Shown here in pieces: positions 1-9,072 of a stretch of DNA of 64,000 nucleotides. Made by a program: the position numbers and the translations under genes. This DNA comes from Sphingobacterium lactis. Lineage in GTDB: Bacteria > Bacteroidota > Bacteroidia > Sphingobacteriales > Sphingobacteriaceae. Positions within the stretch are counted from its first letter, which is position 1; each line of letters opens with the position of its first letter. Under the pieces are notes generated by a model that saw nothing but the letters and a program-made list of their open reading frames with translations, did no database searches and had not been told where the DNA came from. The stretch is taken from positions 2,542,001-2,606,000 of the forward strand of contig NZ_CP049246.1 in NCBI RefSeq assembly GCF_011046555.1. Reading direction: 5' to 3'.

Positions 1-1
1 T

Positions 2-925
2 GACAATAAAGACCAGCTTACAGTTGCACAAGATGGGAGTGGTGATTTCTCTAGTATTCAAAAAGCGATAAACCATGTCCGTGACCACGCAGAAAGAAGG
101 GTTACTATAGTTATTAAACCTGGAACTTACACGGAAAAAATCGTAATACCCGCTTACAAAAGAAATATCAGTTTGATAGGATTGGATGCGGAACGTACGA
201 TTATTCAATTCCAAGATTTCTCAGGTAAAGATCTTACCAATCCAGATCCTACGGGATTGTCCAAAATGAACACGTATAATTCTTATACAATATTGGTGTC
301 AGCAAATGACTGCAAGTTGGAAAATTTGACTATCGTCAATTCGGCGGGTCGAGTTGGACAAGCCGTAGCATTACATATTGATGGAGATAGAATAGTTGTT
401 CGGAATTGTAAATTGATCGGCAATCAGGACACCTTATACTTAGGGAGATCGGGAACACGATCTTATTTTGAAAATTGTACAATTACCGGTACAACAGATT
501 TTATATTTGGCGCAGCAACAGCTTTTTTCGAAAAATGCACCATTATAAGTCTATCTAACTCCTACATAACTGCCGCAGCTACAGTTCAAGAAGAAAAATA
601 TGGGTTTGTATTTTCGAACTGTCGTTTACTTGCTGAAGCGGGTGTGCATAAAGTTTTCTTAGGAAGACCGTGGCGGCCCTATGCCAAGGTCGTTTTTCTA
701 AATAGCTACTTCGATCAACATATCGTAGCGCAAGGGTGGGATCCCTGGGATGGTGACAAGAATTTTCCAGAAAAATATTTGACGGTTACCTTTGTGGAGT
801 ACAATACCGCCGGTCCGGGAAATCAATCTGCTCATAGAGTGGATTGGGCAAAAGAGTTAACGGCAAAGCAGGCAAAACACTATGCGAAAGAAAAAGTATT
901 GAGGAGCTGGAAGCCAGAAAGTTAA
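2..925 (+). CDS. Pectinesterase (pectin methylesterase, CE8), 5' truncated by window start
   Basis: The reading frame is open from base 2, before the first internal ATG at 173, and the upstream residues (VAQDGSGDFSSIQKAI, then IKPGTYTEKI) are the usual N-terminal strands of a CE8 beta-helix, so the gene starts outside the window. Family hallmarks visible are GNQDTLY (oxyanion Gln and first catalytic Asp), TDFIFGAA (second catalytic Asp) and LGRPW (catalytic Arg). The family removes methyl esters from homogalacturonan, which lets polygalacturonases such as the GH28 at 13354 act. Its stop lies 6 bp from the stop of the convergent araR gene. A secretion signal is expected but lies outside the window. 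Family assignment is firm; the exact substrate is inferred. Confidence 0.93.
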   Translation, partial: DNKDQLTVAQDGSGDFSSIQKAINHVRDHAERRVTIVIKPGTYTEKIVIPAYKRNISLIGLDAERTIIQFQDFSGKDLTNPDPTGLSKMNTYNSYTILVSANDCKLENLTIVNSAGRVGQAVALHIDGDRIVVRNCKLIGNQDTLYLGRSGTRSYFENCTITGTTDFIFGAATAFFEKCTIISLSNSYITAAATVQEEKYGFVFSNCRLLAEAGVHKVFLGRPWRPYAKVVFLNSYFDQHIVAQGWDPWDGDKNFPEKYLTVTFVEYNTAGPGNQSAHRVDWAKELTAKQAKHYAKEKVLRSWKPES

Positions 926-931
926 TCAAAA

Positions 932-1633
932 TTAGTCCATATTCCAACTTGGAAGATATTGTAAGAAGGTCATAATTTTTTCTTTATAAACCTCTGTATT
1001 TAAGGTGTAATAAAAAGCGCCTTTTTTGGAGCCGGATTTATCCTTTTCCGAAGTTTTGTTCAATAAGCCAGAGGTCGATAATTTGCGGATAAAATTTCGC
1101 TTATCTAGTGCTGTGTCGTATACGCCTTCATACAGTGCAATAATCTGGGGGATAGTGAATTTTTCAGGCAAAAGTTCAAACAGAATAGGGTAGAGGGCAG
1201 CCTTCATGCGCAAGCTCCGCCTCGCTTTTGAGACCATTTTATTATGGTCAAAAATCAATTCCGGAAACTCGCTAATCGGAAACCATTGCGCCTCATATTT
1301 TTCTGATACTATTTCCTGCGTCTTTTTTGAGTCTATTAATGCAAAATAACAGATACTAACCACCCGCCCTGCATAATCTCTATTAGGCTCGCCAAAAGCA
1401 CCGCATAGTTCCATATACACATCATTCAATCCCGTCAATTGTTGTAAAACGCGGTCTGCCGCTTGCTCCGGACGTTCGTTTTCTCGAACAAAACCACCCA
1501 TCAAACTCCATTTGTTGATTTCAGGTTCAAAACCCCGTTTTACTAGTAGTACTTCCAGATGTTCACCGTTAAAACCAAAAATGATACAATCTACTGCTAA
1601 TAAAAACTTGGGATAATCCTGATAGAGCGTCAT
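932..1633 (-). CDS. araR: AraR-type Nudix-fold transcriptional regulator of arabinose utilisation
   Basis: A 233-residue protein with an N-terminal Nudix-like domain (about residues 8-140) and a C-terminal winged helix (about 150-225, with TIPQIIALYEGVYDTALDKR then NFIRKL). The Nudix box at residues 46-69 is degenerate: the REUxEE catalytic core reads DRVLQQ, so the metal-binding glutamates are missing and the domain probably senses a ligand rather than hydrolysing one. This is the layout of the Bacteroidetes AraR family (Bacteroides BT0354 type), in which L-arabinose releases the repressor from DNA. The gene is divergent from araBDA, and palindromes between them (1728-1752, 1775-1791) are candidate operators. 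The function rests on family and context; other NrtR-like sugar regulators share the fold. Confidence 0.82.
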   Translation of the reverse strand: MTLYQDYPKFLLAVDCIIFGFNGEHLEVLLVKRGFEPEINKWSLMGGFVRENERPEQAADRVLQQLTGLNDVYMELCGAFGEPNRDYAGRVVSICYFALIDSKKTQEIVSEKYEAQWFPISEFPELIFDHNKMVSKARRSLRMKAALYPILFELLPEKFTIPQIIALYEGVYDTALDKRNFIRKLSTSGLLNKTSEKDKSGSKKGAFYYTLNTEVYKEKIMTFLQYLPSWNMD

Positions 1634-1727
1634 GAGTAAATAAAATTAGATAATAAACGATTTTGAAATGCCAAGTGGAAAGATACAATTTATGTTCTTT
1701 CCCTGCGTACTCGATGCACGAATATAC

Positions 1728-1752
1728 AATAAATGTAGAAATTACATTTATT
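1728..1752. promoter_or_regulatory. Palindromic candidate AraR operator 1
   Basis: A perfect inverted repeat AATAAATGTA (1728-1737), 5-bp spacer, TACATTTATT (1743-1752), lying between the divergent araR and araB genes. Arm length, spacing and position fit a dimeric winged-helix repressor site. The link to AraR is inferred from position. Confidence 0.6.
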
Positions 1753-1774
1753 ATTTTTATTATTGAAAAATTAA

Positions 1775-1791
1775 ATGTTAATTTGACATTA
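1775..1791. promoter_or_regulatory. Second, weaker palindrome, candidate AraR operator 2
   Basis: AATGT (1775-1779) and ACATT (1787-1791) repeat the core AATGTnnnnnnnACATT spacing of the stronger upstream palindrome. A near-match to the Bacteroidota -7 box, TTAATTTG (1778-1785), lies within it, so binding here could block the araB promoter. The spacing to operator 1 is about 40 bp. Confidence 0.4.
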
Positions 1792-1868
1792 ATAAATGCA
1801 GAGATTTACTTTAAATGGTATTCAACGCATTTATAGCACATTATAAACCAACTTTCAAAATTTTATTC

Positions 1869-3548
1869 ATGGACAGATCTTTTGTAATAGGGATTGATTA
1901 TGGGACGGATTCTGTACGTTCGGTCCTCGTTGATGTTTCCTCCGGAGTGGAGGTTTCATCCTCGGTTTTTTATTATCCGCGATGGAAGGCTGGGAAGTAT
2001 TGCCAAGCGGTCAATAGTCAATACCGGCAACACCCTTTGGATTACCTGGAGGGTCTGGAATCTACGATAAAAGACTGTCTTGAAAAATCTTCCATTGCCG
2101 ATATCGGTAATATGGTGACTGCCATTTCCGTGGATACAACAGGATCGACTCCGATTGCTGTAAATCAGGATGGTGTCCCACTAGCGATGCTAGATGAGTT
2201 CAAGGACAACCCGAATGCCATGTTTATTTTATGGAAAGATCATATGGCCATAAAAGAAGCAAATGAATTGAATGAACATGCCGAGAAATACCCTATTAAC
2301 TACCTTAAATACGTAGGCGGTGTCTATTCTTCCGAGTGGTATTGGGCGAAACTCCTGCACATCCTGAGGAAGGATGAGGCCGTTCGGCAAGCCACTTTCT
2401 CATGGGTGGAGCATTGTGATTACATACCCTTCGTCTTAACAGGTGGTTCAGATGCAACGCAATTGAAACGCGGAGTATGCTCTGCAGGGCATAAAGCTTT
2501 ATTTGCTAGTGAATTTGGCGGTGTTCCGCCAAAAGATTTTTTTACCGATTGGGACCCTTTATTAGCCCCTATTTTAGATCATATTTTTACGGAGACATAT
2601 ACAGCTGCGGAATCAGCTGGAACAATATCCCCAGAATGGGCCGATCGATTAGGGCTTAATGAGCAGGTGAAAATTGGTATTGGCGCATTTGATTGCCATA
2701 TGGGAGCAGTAGGAGGACAGATTGAACCCTATCACCTCAGTAAGGTGATGGGAACATCAACTTGTGATATCGTTGTTGTGCCGAAGGATGAAGTTGGGGA
2801 TACGTTGGTCCGGGGTATCTGTGGCCAAGTGGATGGTTCGGTCATTCCTGGCATGTTGGGCATGGAAGCTGGTCAATCTGCTTTTGGAGATGCTTATGCC
2901 TGGTTCAAGAAATTGCTTATGTGGCCTCTGGATTTTATGGTGTCCAAATCCGATTTATTATCCACTGAAACTATAGAAAGCCTAAAAGAAGAATATGAAT
3001 CCAATTTGTTGATCCAGTTAAGTGCTAAGGCGGAAGAATTGGAGATCAATTTAGATAGTGAATTTGCTATTGATTGGTTTAACGGCCGCCGTACACCGGA
3101 TGCAAATCAGGAATTGAAAGGTGCAATTGGAGGGTTAGGTTTAGGATCTGATGCGCCTCGGATTTTTAGATCTATTGTTGAGGCGACCTGTTTTGGCGCA
3201 AAGAGTATTGTCGATCGTTTTGAATCCGAAGGGATTCCAATCAAAGGTCTAATTGCTTTGGGCGGAGTAGCAAAAAAATCACCTTTTATTATGCAAATGA
3301 TGGCTGATGTGATGAATGCTCCAATTAAGGTCCACAAAAGTGAACAAACTTGTGCCCTTGGGGCAGCTATGTTCGCGGCAACTGTTGCCGGTCATTACGC
3401 TTCGGTTGAAGATGCAATGCATGCAATGGGGCAGGGCTTTGAAAAAACCTATCAACCAAATCCGCAAAAAGTTTCCATTTATGCCAAAAGGTATAATAGG
3501 TACAAGGAATTAGGTGGGTTTTTAGAATCATTTACTAGTAAAAATTAA
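1869..3548 (+). CDS. araB: L-ribulokinase (FGGY family)
   Basis: Phosphorylates L-ribulose to L-ribulose 5-phosphate in the cytoplasm, the second step of arabinose breakdown. The N-terminal phosphate-binding segment GIDYGTDSVRSVLVD and the C-terminal ATP-site segment GGVAKKSPFIMQMMADVM are the FGGY signatures, and the length from this start, 559 residues, matches ribulokinases. An in-frame ATG at 1815 would add 18 residues (MVFNAFIAHYKPTFKILF) that precede the conserved first strand without family support, so the ATG at 1869 is preferred. First gene of araB-araD-araA-symporter-mutarotase; the araD start is 4 bp after its stop. Expression is probably controlled by AraR through the upstream palindromes. 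Confidence 0.93.
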   Translation: MDRSFVIGIDYGTDSVRSVLVDVSSGVEVSSSVFYYPRWKAGKYCQAVNSQYRQHPLDYLEGLESTIKDCLEKSSIADIGNMVTAISVDTTGSTPIAVNQDGVPLAMLDEFKDNPNAMFILWKDHMAIKEANELNEHAEKYPINYLKYVGGVYSSEWYWAKLLHILRKDEAVRQATFSWVEHCDYIPFVLTGGSDATQLKRGVCSAGHKALFASEFGGVPPKDFFTDWDPLLAPILDHIFTETYTAAESAGTISPEWADRLGLNEQVKIGIGAFDCHMGAVGGQIEPYHLSKVMGTSTCDIVVVPKDEVGDTLVRGICGQVDGSVIPGMLGMEAGQSAFGDAYAWFKKLLMWPLDFMVSKSDLLSTETIESLKEEYESNLLIQLSAKAEELEINLDSEFAIDWFNGRRTPDANQELKGAIGGLGLGSDAPRIFRSIVEATCFGAKSIVDRFESEGIPIKGLIALGGVAKKSPFIMQMMADVMNAPIKVHKSEQTCALGAAMFAATVAGHYASVEDAMHAMGQGFEKTYQPNPQKVSIYAKRYNRYKELGGFLESFTSKN

Positions 3549-3552
3549 AAAT

Positions 3553-4245
3553 ATGTATAGCGCTATTAAAGAAGAGGCATATGCGTGCAATATGTTATTG
3601 CCAAAATTAAATCTCGTCCTGTTTACATTTGGGAATGTAAGTGTTGCTGACCGGGAAAAGGGTGTATTTGCGATCAAGCCTAGTGGTGTCCCGTATGAAG
3701 AATTAAAGGTGGATCAGATTGTTATTGTGGACTTCGATGGTAATATTGTCGAAGGCAAATTTAGGCCATCGTCAGATACAAAGACCCACGCTGTCCTGTA
3801 CAAACATTGGGATATCGGGGGGATCACACATACCCATTCTTCCTATGGAACAGCCTGGGCGCAGAGTTTACGCGATATTCCAATCTTCGGAACAACTCAT
3901 GCGGATCATCTCACCAAAGATATTCCCTGTGCTGCACCAATGAAGGATGATCGTATCATCGGAAATTATGAATACGAAACGGGATTTCAGATCATGGATC
4001 ACTTCCAGGAAAATAATCTGGATTATAAAGAGGTAGAAATGGTCCTTGTTGGAAGCCATGCACCGTTTGCTTGGGGTAAAGATGGCCACAAGTCAGTATA
4101 TAATGCCGCCGTATTGGAGGAAGTGGCAAAGATGGCGCTATTGACAGAACAGATTAATCCCCAAGCTCAGCGAATGAAAGAATCCTTAATCAATAAACAT
4201 TGGGATAGAAAACACGGAGCCGAAGCTTATTATGGCCAACAATAA
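3553..4245 (+). CDS. araD: L-ribulose-5-phosphate 4-epimerase
   Basis: Interconverts L-ribulose 5-phosphate and D-xylulose 5-phosphate by retro-aldol chemistry, feeding arabinose carbon into the pentose phosphate pathway. It belongs to the class II aldolase/adducin fold. The zinc ligands His93 and His95 (ITHTHSSYG) and His169 (VGSHAPFAWG) are present, as are the conserved Asp75 (RPSSDTKTH) and the C-terminal catalytic Tyr pair (EAYYGQQ). Its 230 residues match E. coli AraD (231). Sits 4 bp after araB and 22 bp before araA. Confidence 0.95.
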   Translation: MYSAIKEEAYACNMLLPKLNLVLFTFGNVSVADREKGVFAIKPSGVPYEELKVDQIVIVDFDGNIVEGKFRPSSDTKTHAVLYKHWDIGGITHTHSSYGTAWAQSLRDIPIFGTTHADHLTKDIPCAAPMKDDRIIGNYEYETGFQIMDHFQENNLDYKEVEMVLVGSHAPFAWGKDGHKSVYNAAVLEEVAKMALLTEQINPQAQRMKESLINKHWDRKHGAEAYYGQQ

Positions 4246-4267
4246 TCAACATTAAACCTACATTTAC

Positions 4268-5773
4268 ATGAATATTACCTACAAAAACCTGGAAATTTGG
4301 TTCTTGACTGGAAGTCAGGATTTATACGGAGAAGAAACATTAAAACAAGTTGCACAAAACGCAAATGCAATTGTAGAGCATTTCAATACAGAAACAACTA
4401 TCCCTGTAAAGGTCGTCTATAAACCAATTGTTAAGAATAGTGATGAGATCTATCAGACGATCGTTGAAGCTAACAGCACAGCTAATTGTATAGGTATCAT
4501 TACTTGGATGCATACATTCTCTCCGGCTAAAATGTGGATTCGTGGACTGAAGGCTTTACAGCGTCCATTATTGCACCTACATACCCAATTTAATCGTGAT
4601 ATTCCATGGGAGGCCATTGATATGGATTTTATGAATTTGAATCAAAGTGCGCATGGAGATCGTGAGTTCGGACATATCGTAAGCCGTTTACAGATTGCAA
4701 GGAAAGTAGTTACTGGACATTGGAAGGATGAGGAAACGATCGCGCGAATAGCCGTTTGGTCACGGGCGGCAGCAGCATGGAAGGATTGGCAGGGAGCTAA
4801 ATTTGTCCGCTTTGGCGATAATATGCGCAATGTAGCAGTTACAGACGGCGATAAAGTTGCTGCAGAAACCCAATTCGGTTTTTCTGTAAATACTTACCCG
4901 ATTGGTGATTTAGTAGCCGTGATAAACCAAGTAACAGATGAGCAGATCCAAAATTTACTCGATGATTATGCCAATAATTATGAGTTGGCGGATGATGTCA
5001 ATAAAAATGGGGCTGCTAGAAACAGCCTAATTGAAGCAGCTAAAATTGAAGTGGGTTTGCGTAGATTTTTGGAGGAAGGAAATTATAAAGGATTTACGGA
5101 TACTTTTGAAGATTTGCATGGTATGGTCCAACTCCCTGGCCTGCCTGTTCAGCGGTTGATGGCTGAAGGATATGGTTTTGCAGGTGAAGGCGACTGGAAA
5201 ACCCCAGCTCTAGTTCGTGCATGTAAAGTCATGGGAGAAGGGCTTCCGGGTGCCTCTGCATTCATGGAAGATTACACCTACCATTTTGACCCTGAGAATC
5301 CAATGGTATTGGGCTCTCATATGTTGGAGGTAGATCCCAGTTTGGCAGAAGGAAAGGTCCGGATTGAAGTCCATCCGCTCGGAATCGGAGGTAAAGCTGA
5401 CCCAGCACGTTTGGTGTTCAATGGCATGAGCGGCGATGGCCTCAACGCTTCTTTAGTGGATATGGGAAACAGATTTCGTTTAATCGTAAATAAGGTTATA
5501 GGTGTTCCCGTAAAAGCAGAATTGCCAAAACTTCCTGTTGCACGGGTGCTATGGAAGCCACTCCCTGATATGAAAACTGGTTGCTCTGCATGGATTTATG
5601 CAGGTGGTGCACACCATACGGCCTACAGTTTAAGCTTGACACCGGAATACTTAGAGGATTTTGCACGAATTGCAGGATTGGAATATATCGCTATTGATGA
5701 ACAGACAACCATCCCTCAACTTGAAAGTCAGTTGCGATGGAATGAATTGTACTATACGTTAAAAAGAGACTAA
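4268..5773 (+). CDS. araA: L-arabinose isomerase
   Basis: Converts L-arabinose to L-ribulose, the first committed step, with a divalent metal in the cytoplasm. The 501-residue length is that of the family. The metal and catalytic residues can be placed at Glu307 (FAGEGDW), Glu334 ([10 protein letters not shown]), His351 ([10 protein letters not shown]) and His450 (GGAHHTAYS), matching E. coli E306, E333, H350 and H450 with a near-constant offset. The N-terminal segment [15 protein letters not shown] is also typical. Third gene of the arabinose operon. Confidence 0.97.
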   Translation: MNITYKNLEIWFLTGSQDLYGEETLKQVAQNANAIVEHFNTETTIPVKVVYKPIVKNSDEIYQTIVEANSTANCIGIITWMHTFSPAKMWIRGLKALQRPLLHLHTQFNRDIPWEAIDMDFMNLNQSAHGDREFGHIVSRLQIARKVVTGHWKDEETIARIAVWSRAAAAWKDWQGAKFVRFGDNMRNVAVTDGDKVAAETQFGFSVNTYPIGDLVAVINQVTDEQIQNLLDDYANNYELADDVNKNGAARNSLIEAAKIEVGLRRFLEEGNYKGFTDTFEDLHGMVQLPGLPVQRLMAEGYGFAGEGDWKTPALVRACKVMGEGLPGASAFMEDYTYHFDPENPMVLGSHMLEVDPSLAEGKVRIEVHPLGIGGKADPARLVFNGMSGDGLNASLVDMGNRFRLIVNKVIGVPVKAELPKLPVARVLWKPLPDMKTGCSAWIYAGGAHHTAYSLSLTPEYLEDFARIAGLEYIAIDEQTTIPQLESQLRWNELYYTLKRD

Positions 5774-5805
5774 ACCGATTATAGAAAACCATATAAACTA
5801 AAAAA

Positions 5806-7503
5806 ATGGAAAAGTTCTCAACCATAGATTATGTTATTTTTTTCGTATATTTTATTGTCGTTGCTGGCTATGGCCTTTGGATCTACCGCAGGAAAAAAAG
5901 TGCAGAAGAAAGCAGTAATGACTACTTTTTAGCGGAAGGTTCACTGACGTGGTGGGCAATCGGCGCTTCATTGATTGCATCCAATATATCCGCTGAACAA
6001 TTCATCGGCATGAGCGGTAACGGATTTGAGGTTGGTATAGCAGTTGCCGCCTATGAATGGATAGCAGCTATAGCATTAATTATTGTCGCCGTTTGGTTTA
6101 TTCCAGTTTATCTGAAGAATAAAATATTTACGATGCCCCAATTCCTTAATCGGAGGTACAATGAAACAACCAGTTTAATTATGGCGGTTTTTTGGCTGTT
6201 TTTATATGTGTTTGTTAACCTGACGTCTATTCTTTACCTCGGGGCCTTGGCAATCAATAATCTAATGGGTGGGGAATATTTCCATATCATTATGTTGGTT
6301 TTGGCGGTTTTTGCAATCATTATCACGTTGGGCGGAATGCGCGTGATCGGATTCACGGATGTTATCCAGGTTGTTGTGCTCATCGTAGGTGGTATTGCGA
6401 CAACCTACGTCGCATTGACACTGGTCAGCGAACACTTTGGACTAGGCAAAGATGTCCTCGCTGGCTTTAACAAACTTCTAGAAGATTCACCACAACATTT
6501 TCACCTGATTGTCGATAAACCGACAGCAGAATCTTCCCAAGCGGATATTAATAAATATTTAATGTTACCTGGAATCGGTATGTATTTAGCAGGTATCTGG
6601 ATTGTAAATCTGAACTATTGGGGATGTAACCAATACATCACACAGCGCGCGCTGGGTGCTGATCTCAAAACGGCCAGAACAGGGCTTTTATTTGCTGGAT
6701 TCTTGAAATTGTTGATGCCAGTAATCGTGATGTTGCCAGGTATTGCCGCCTATGTATTGTACAAGAATGGGGCGTTGCAAAATGAAATGGCACCAAATGG
6801 GAATTTCCAAGCTGATAATGCCTATTCAGCAATACTTGGTTTTTTGCCTGATGGTGTTAAAGGTATGGCCCTTGCCGCACTTACTGCAGCAATTGTAGCT
6901 TCTTTAGCCGGAAAAGCAAACAGTATTGCGACAATCTACACCTTGGATATTTATAAAAAATACATCAATAAAGGCGCGCAAGATAAAAAATTGGTCGGCA
7001 TTGGGAAATTAACCATTATCGTATCTATTGTAATCGCTGTGCTATTTACATGGAATGATACCCTGGGAATTGGTGGTGCAGGAGGATTTACTTTTATCCA
7101 GAAATATACCGGGTTCATCAGTCCGGGGGTTTTCGCCATGTTCCTGTTAGGAATGTTCTGGAAGCGAACCACGGGGACTGCCGCAATTGTTGGACTCATC
7201 GCTGGGTTTGTACTATCGGTATTTTTCAATGAATTTGCTCCAACACTATTAGGAAATGAAACTTGGATATACACAGCCTATCCTAATGGTAAAGGGGGAT
7301 ATGAAATTCCATTCCAGATCTGTATGGGATTGGCATTTGCTTTCACCATGCTGCTCATGGTTGTGGTTAGTCTTGCTGGACCACAAATTAATCCTAAAGC
7401 GTTTGAATTAGATAAAAAGATGTTCCGGGTGGAGCCATCTGTAATGATATTAATTGTTGTTACTGTTCTTTTGGTTAGTGCACTGTATGTTCGATTCTGG
7501 TAA
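5806..7503 (+). CDS. Sodium:solute symporter (SSS/SglT-like), probable arabinose transporter
   Basis: A 565-residue polytopic inner-membrane protein of the sodium:solute symporter family. The segment GASLIASNISAEQFIGMSG near residues 50-70 and a Gly-rich region (AALTAAIVASLAGKANSIAT) are characteristic of SglT-like sugar carriers. Many hydrophobic helices run the whole length, ending in a C-terminal helix (VMILIVVTVLLVSALYVRFW). Its place 32 bp after araA and 11 bp before a mutarotase gene indicates that it imports L-arabinose, or another pentose released by the secreted enzymes, with Na+. Substrate is inferred from context. Confidence 0.88.
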   Translation: MEKFSTIDYVIFFVYFIVVAGYGLWIYRRKKSAEESSNDYFLAEGSLTWWAIGASLIASNISAEQFIGMSGNGFEVGIAVAAYEWIAAIALIIVAVWFIPVYLKNKIFTMPQFLNRRYNETTSLIMAVFWLFLYVFVNLTSILYLGALAINNLMGGEYFHIIMLVLAVFAIIITLGGMRVIGFTDVIQVVVLIVGGIATTYVALTLVSEHFGLGKDVLAGFNKLLEDSPQHFHLIVDKPTAESSQADINKYLMLPGIGMYLAGIWIVNLNYWGCNQYITQRALGADLKTARTGLLFAGFLKLLMPVIVMLPGIAAYVLYKNGALQNEMAPNGNFQADNAYSAILGFLPDGVKGMALAALTAAIVASLAGKANSIATIYTLDIYKKYINKGAQDKKLVGIGKLTIIVSIVIAVLFTWNDTLGIGGAGGFTFIQKYTGFISPGVFAMFLLGMFWKRTTGTAAIVGLIAGFVLSVFFNEFAPTLLGNETWIYTAYPNGKGGYEIPFQICMGLAFAFTMLLMVVVSLAGPQINPKAFELDKKMFRVEPSVMILIVVTVLLVSALYVRFW

Positions 7504-7514
7504 TAAAAAAAAGG

Positions 7515-8660
7515 ATGAAAAAGATATTTATAGCGGTATTATCACTCGTATTTGTTTCTTGTCAGAATCGTCAGGAAAAAAATGTAGCAAAGGATCAAAT
7601 ATCCATTGATTCCCTTGGAGAAACTGGATTTAATCTGGAAATTGATGCTAAAGCTGTCAAACTCGTGAAAATAGAAAATGGGAAGCTTTCTGCAACGATT
7701 ACAAATTACGGGGCAAGATTGGTAACGTTGTTTGTTCCTGATGCGCAGGGTATAGCAAAGGACATTATTCTAGGCTATGATTCAATAAAAGAATTCAAAT
7801 CCAATAGTGCCAATTTCTATGGTGCCATCGTGGGGCGATACGGGAACCGAATAGGAAGTGCGCGGTTCAATTTAGGCGACGAGACCTATGAATTGGAAAA
7901 GAATGACGGTGAAAATTCCTTACATGGTGGTCAAAATGGTTTTTATAATAAGATGTGGGACATCAAAAATCAAACCGATACCTCTGTAACCCTAACGTAT
8001 ACTTCCGCTGACTTGGAAGCTGGATATCCTGGCAATTTGGACGTAGAAGTAACCTACACCTTAACATCAACAAATGGCTTGGAAATTAAGTATAGCGGTC
8101 AAACTGATAAAGAAACAGTAGTAAATCTGACGAATCATGCCTACTTCAATTTAAATGGAGCAGGTGATTCAACGATATTGGATCATGAATTGCAGATTGC
8201 AGCCAATCAATTCACAGAAGTAAATTCTAATTTGATACCTACGGGAAATCAGATCGATGTAGCCGGAACAGCTTTTGATTTTCGGGATTTCAAGCCCATA
8301 GGCTTGGATATTGCACGTGACGAAGAACAATTGGAAATTGGAAAAGGATATGACCACAATTTTGTATTGGATAAGGAAACCGAATTTGCAAAAATCGCGA
8401 AGCTTTATGCACCAAAAACGGGAATTATTATGGAGGTATGGACTACTGAGCCAGGTCTGCAGTTTTATAGTGGGAATTTCATGAGTGATCAAGATGCTGC
8501 AGGCAAAGGTGGTAATCGATATGGTTACAGGTCTGCATTATGTTTAGAAACGCAACATTTTCCGGATTCCCCAAACCAACCAAATTTTCCTTCGACTGTT
8601 CTGAAGCCTGGTGATACCTATAACTCGAAGACAACCTATTATTTTAGTACAAAAAAATAA
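7515..8660 (+). CDS. galM: Aldose 1-epimerase (mutarotase), predicted lipoprotein
   Basis: Interconverts the alpha and beta anomers of free aldoses. The catalytic His208 (NLTNHAYFNL) and Glu345 (CLETQHFPDSPN) are present, and NGENSLHGG-like substrate-site residues appear as NDGENSLHGG. Unlike cytosolic GalM, it begins with a lipoprotein signal (MKKIFIAVLSLVFVSCQ, lipobox VSC), so it probably sits in the periplasm or on the outer membrane. There it would speed the supply of the anomer the symporter accepts. Last gene of the arabinose operon, 11 bp after the transporter. Arabinose as substrate is inferred. Confidence 0.92.
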   Translation: MKKIFIAVLSLVFVSCQNRQEKNVAKDQISIDSLGETGFNLEIDAKAVKLVKIENGKLSATITNYGARLVTLFVPDAQGIAKDIILGYDSIKEFKSNSANFYGAIVGRYGNRIGSARFNLGDETYELEKNDGENSLHGGQNGFYNKMWDIKNQTDTSVTLTYTSADLEAGYPGNLDVEVTYTLTSTNGLEIKYSGQTDKETVVNLTNHAYFNLNGAGDSTILDHELQIAANQFTEVNSNLIPTGNQIDVAGTAFDFRDFKPIGLDIARDEEQLEIGKGYDHNFVLDKETEFAKIAKLYAPKTGIIMEVWTTEPGLQFYSGNFMSDQDAAGKGGNRYGYRSALCLETQHFPDSPNQPNFPSTVLKPGDTYNSKTTYYFSTKK

Positions 8661-9072
8661 ACGATTTTAATCTTGCTAGATTGATCAATGCCCCTGACCA
8701 AAATGCATCTGGAAAGCAGTTTGGAAAGGGGCTTTTTTTGATACGTTCAGTTTCTGAATTGACTATGCTTAATGATAAATTAAGTAATGGAGCAATTTTG
8801 GGAAGGCAGTATGGAAGGATATTTAGAAAAGCGATAATCAAGCTTTGTGTAAAATGATTGATATATTGTTATGAATTTTCATGTTTTGGATGTTTAAGTG
8901 CTAATATCGTACAGAAACAAGCTAATTAACACCACTGTAACCTAAGCTATTTTTTGTTTATTTGAATTACCAGTTATAAGCGAATTTCAATTAATTATTT
9001 CGTTTAGGATCTGTTTACGCACTTGCTGAATCGATCGTCAGGTATAAAATAACACAAAACCTTAAATACCTT
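8661..9072. other. Intergenic region between the ara operon and the pectin enzyme operon
   Basis: 412 bp without a credible gene. The first 80 bp contain a possible terminator (8690-8738). The remainder is AT-rich and must hold the promoter of the 9073-21234 operon, but I see no exact TAnnTTTG box; the nearest is TATTTTTTG near 8948. Confidence 0.6.
8690..8738 (+). terminator. Possible terminator of the arabinose operon
   Basis: GCCCC (8690-8694) pairs with GGGGC (8728-8732), followed by seven T. The loop is long (33 nt) and holds only a weak inner stem, so this is a tentative call. It lies 30 bp after the mutarotase stop. Confidence 0.4.

Noticed and set aside
1815..1868. 18-residue N-terminal extension of AraB from an upstream ATG
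   Set aside because: The conserved FGGY first strand begins just after the ATG at 1869, and the resulting 559-residue length fits the family.
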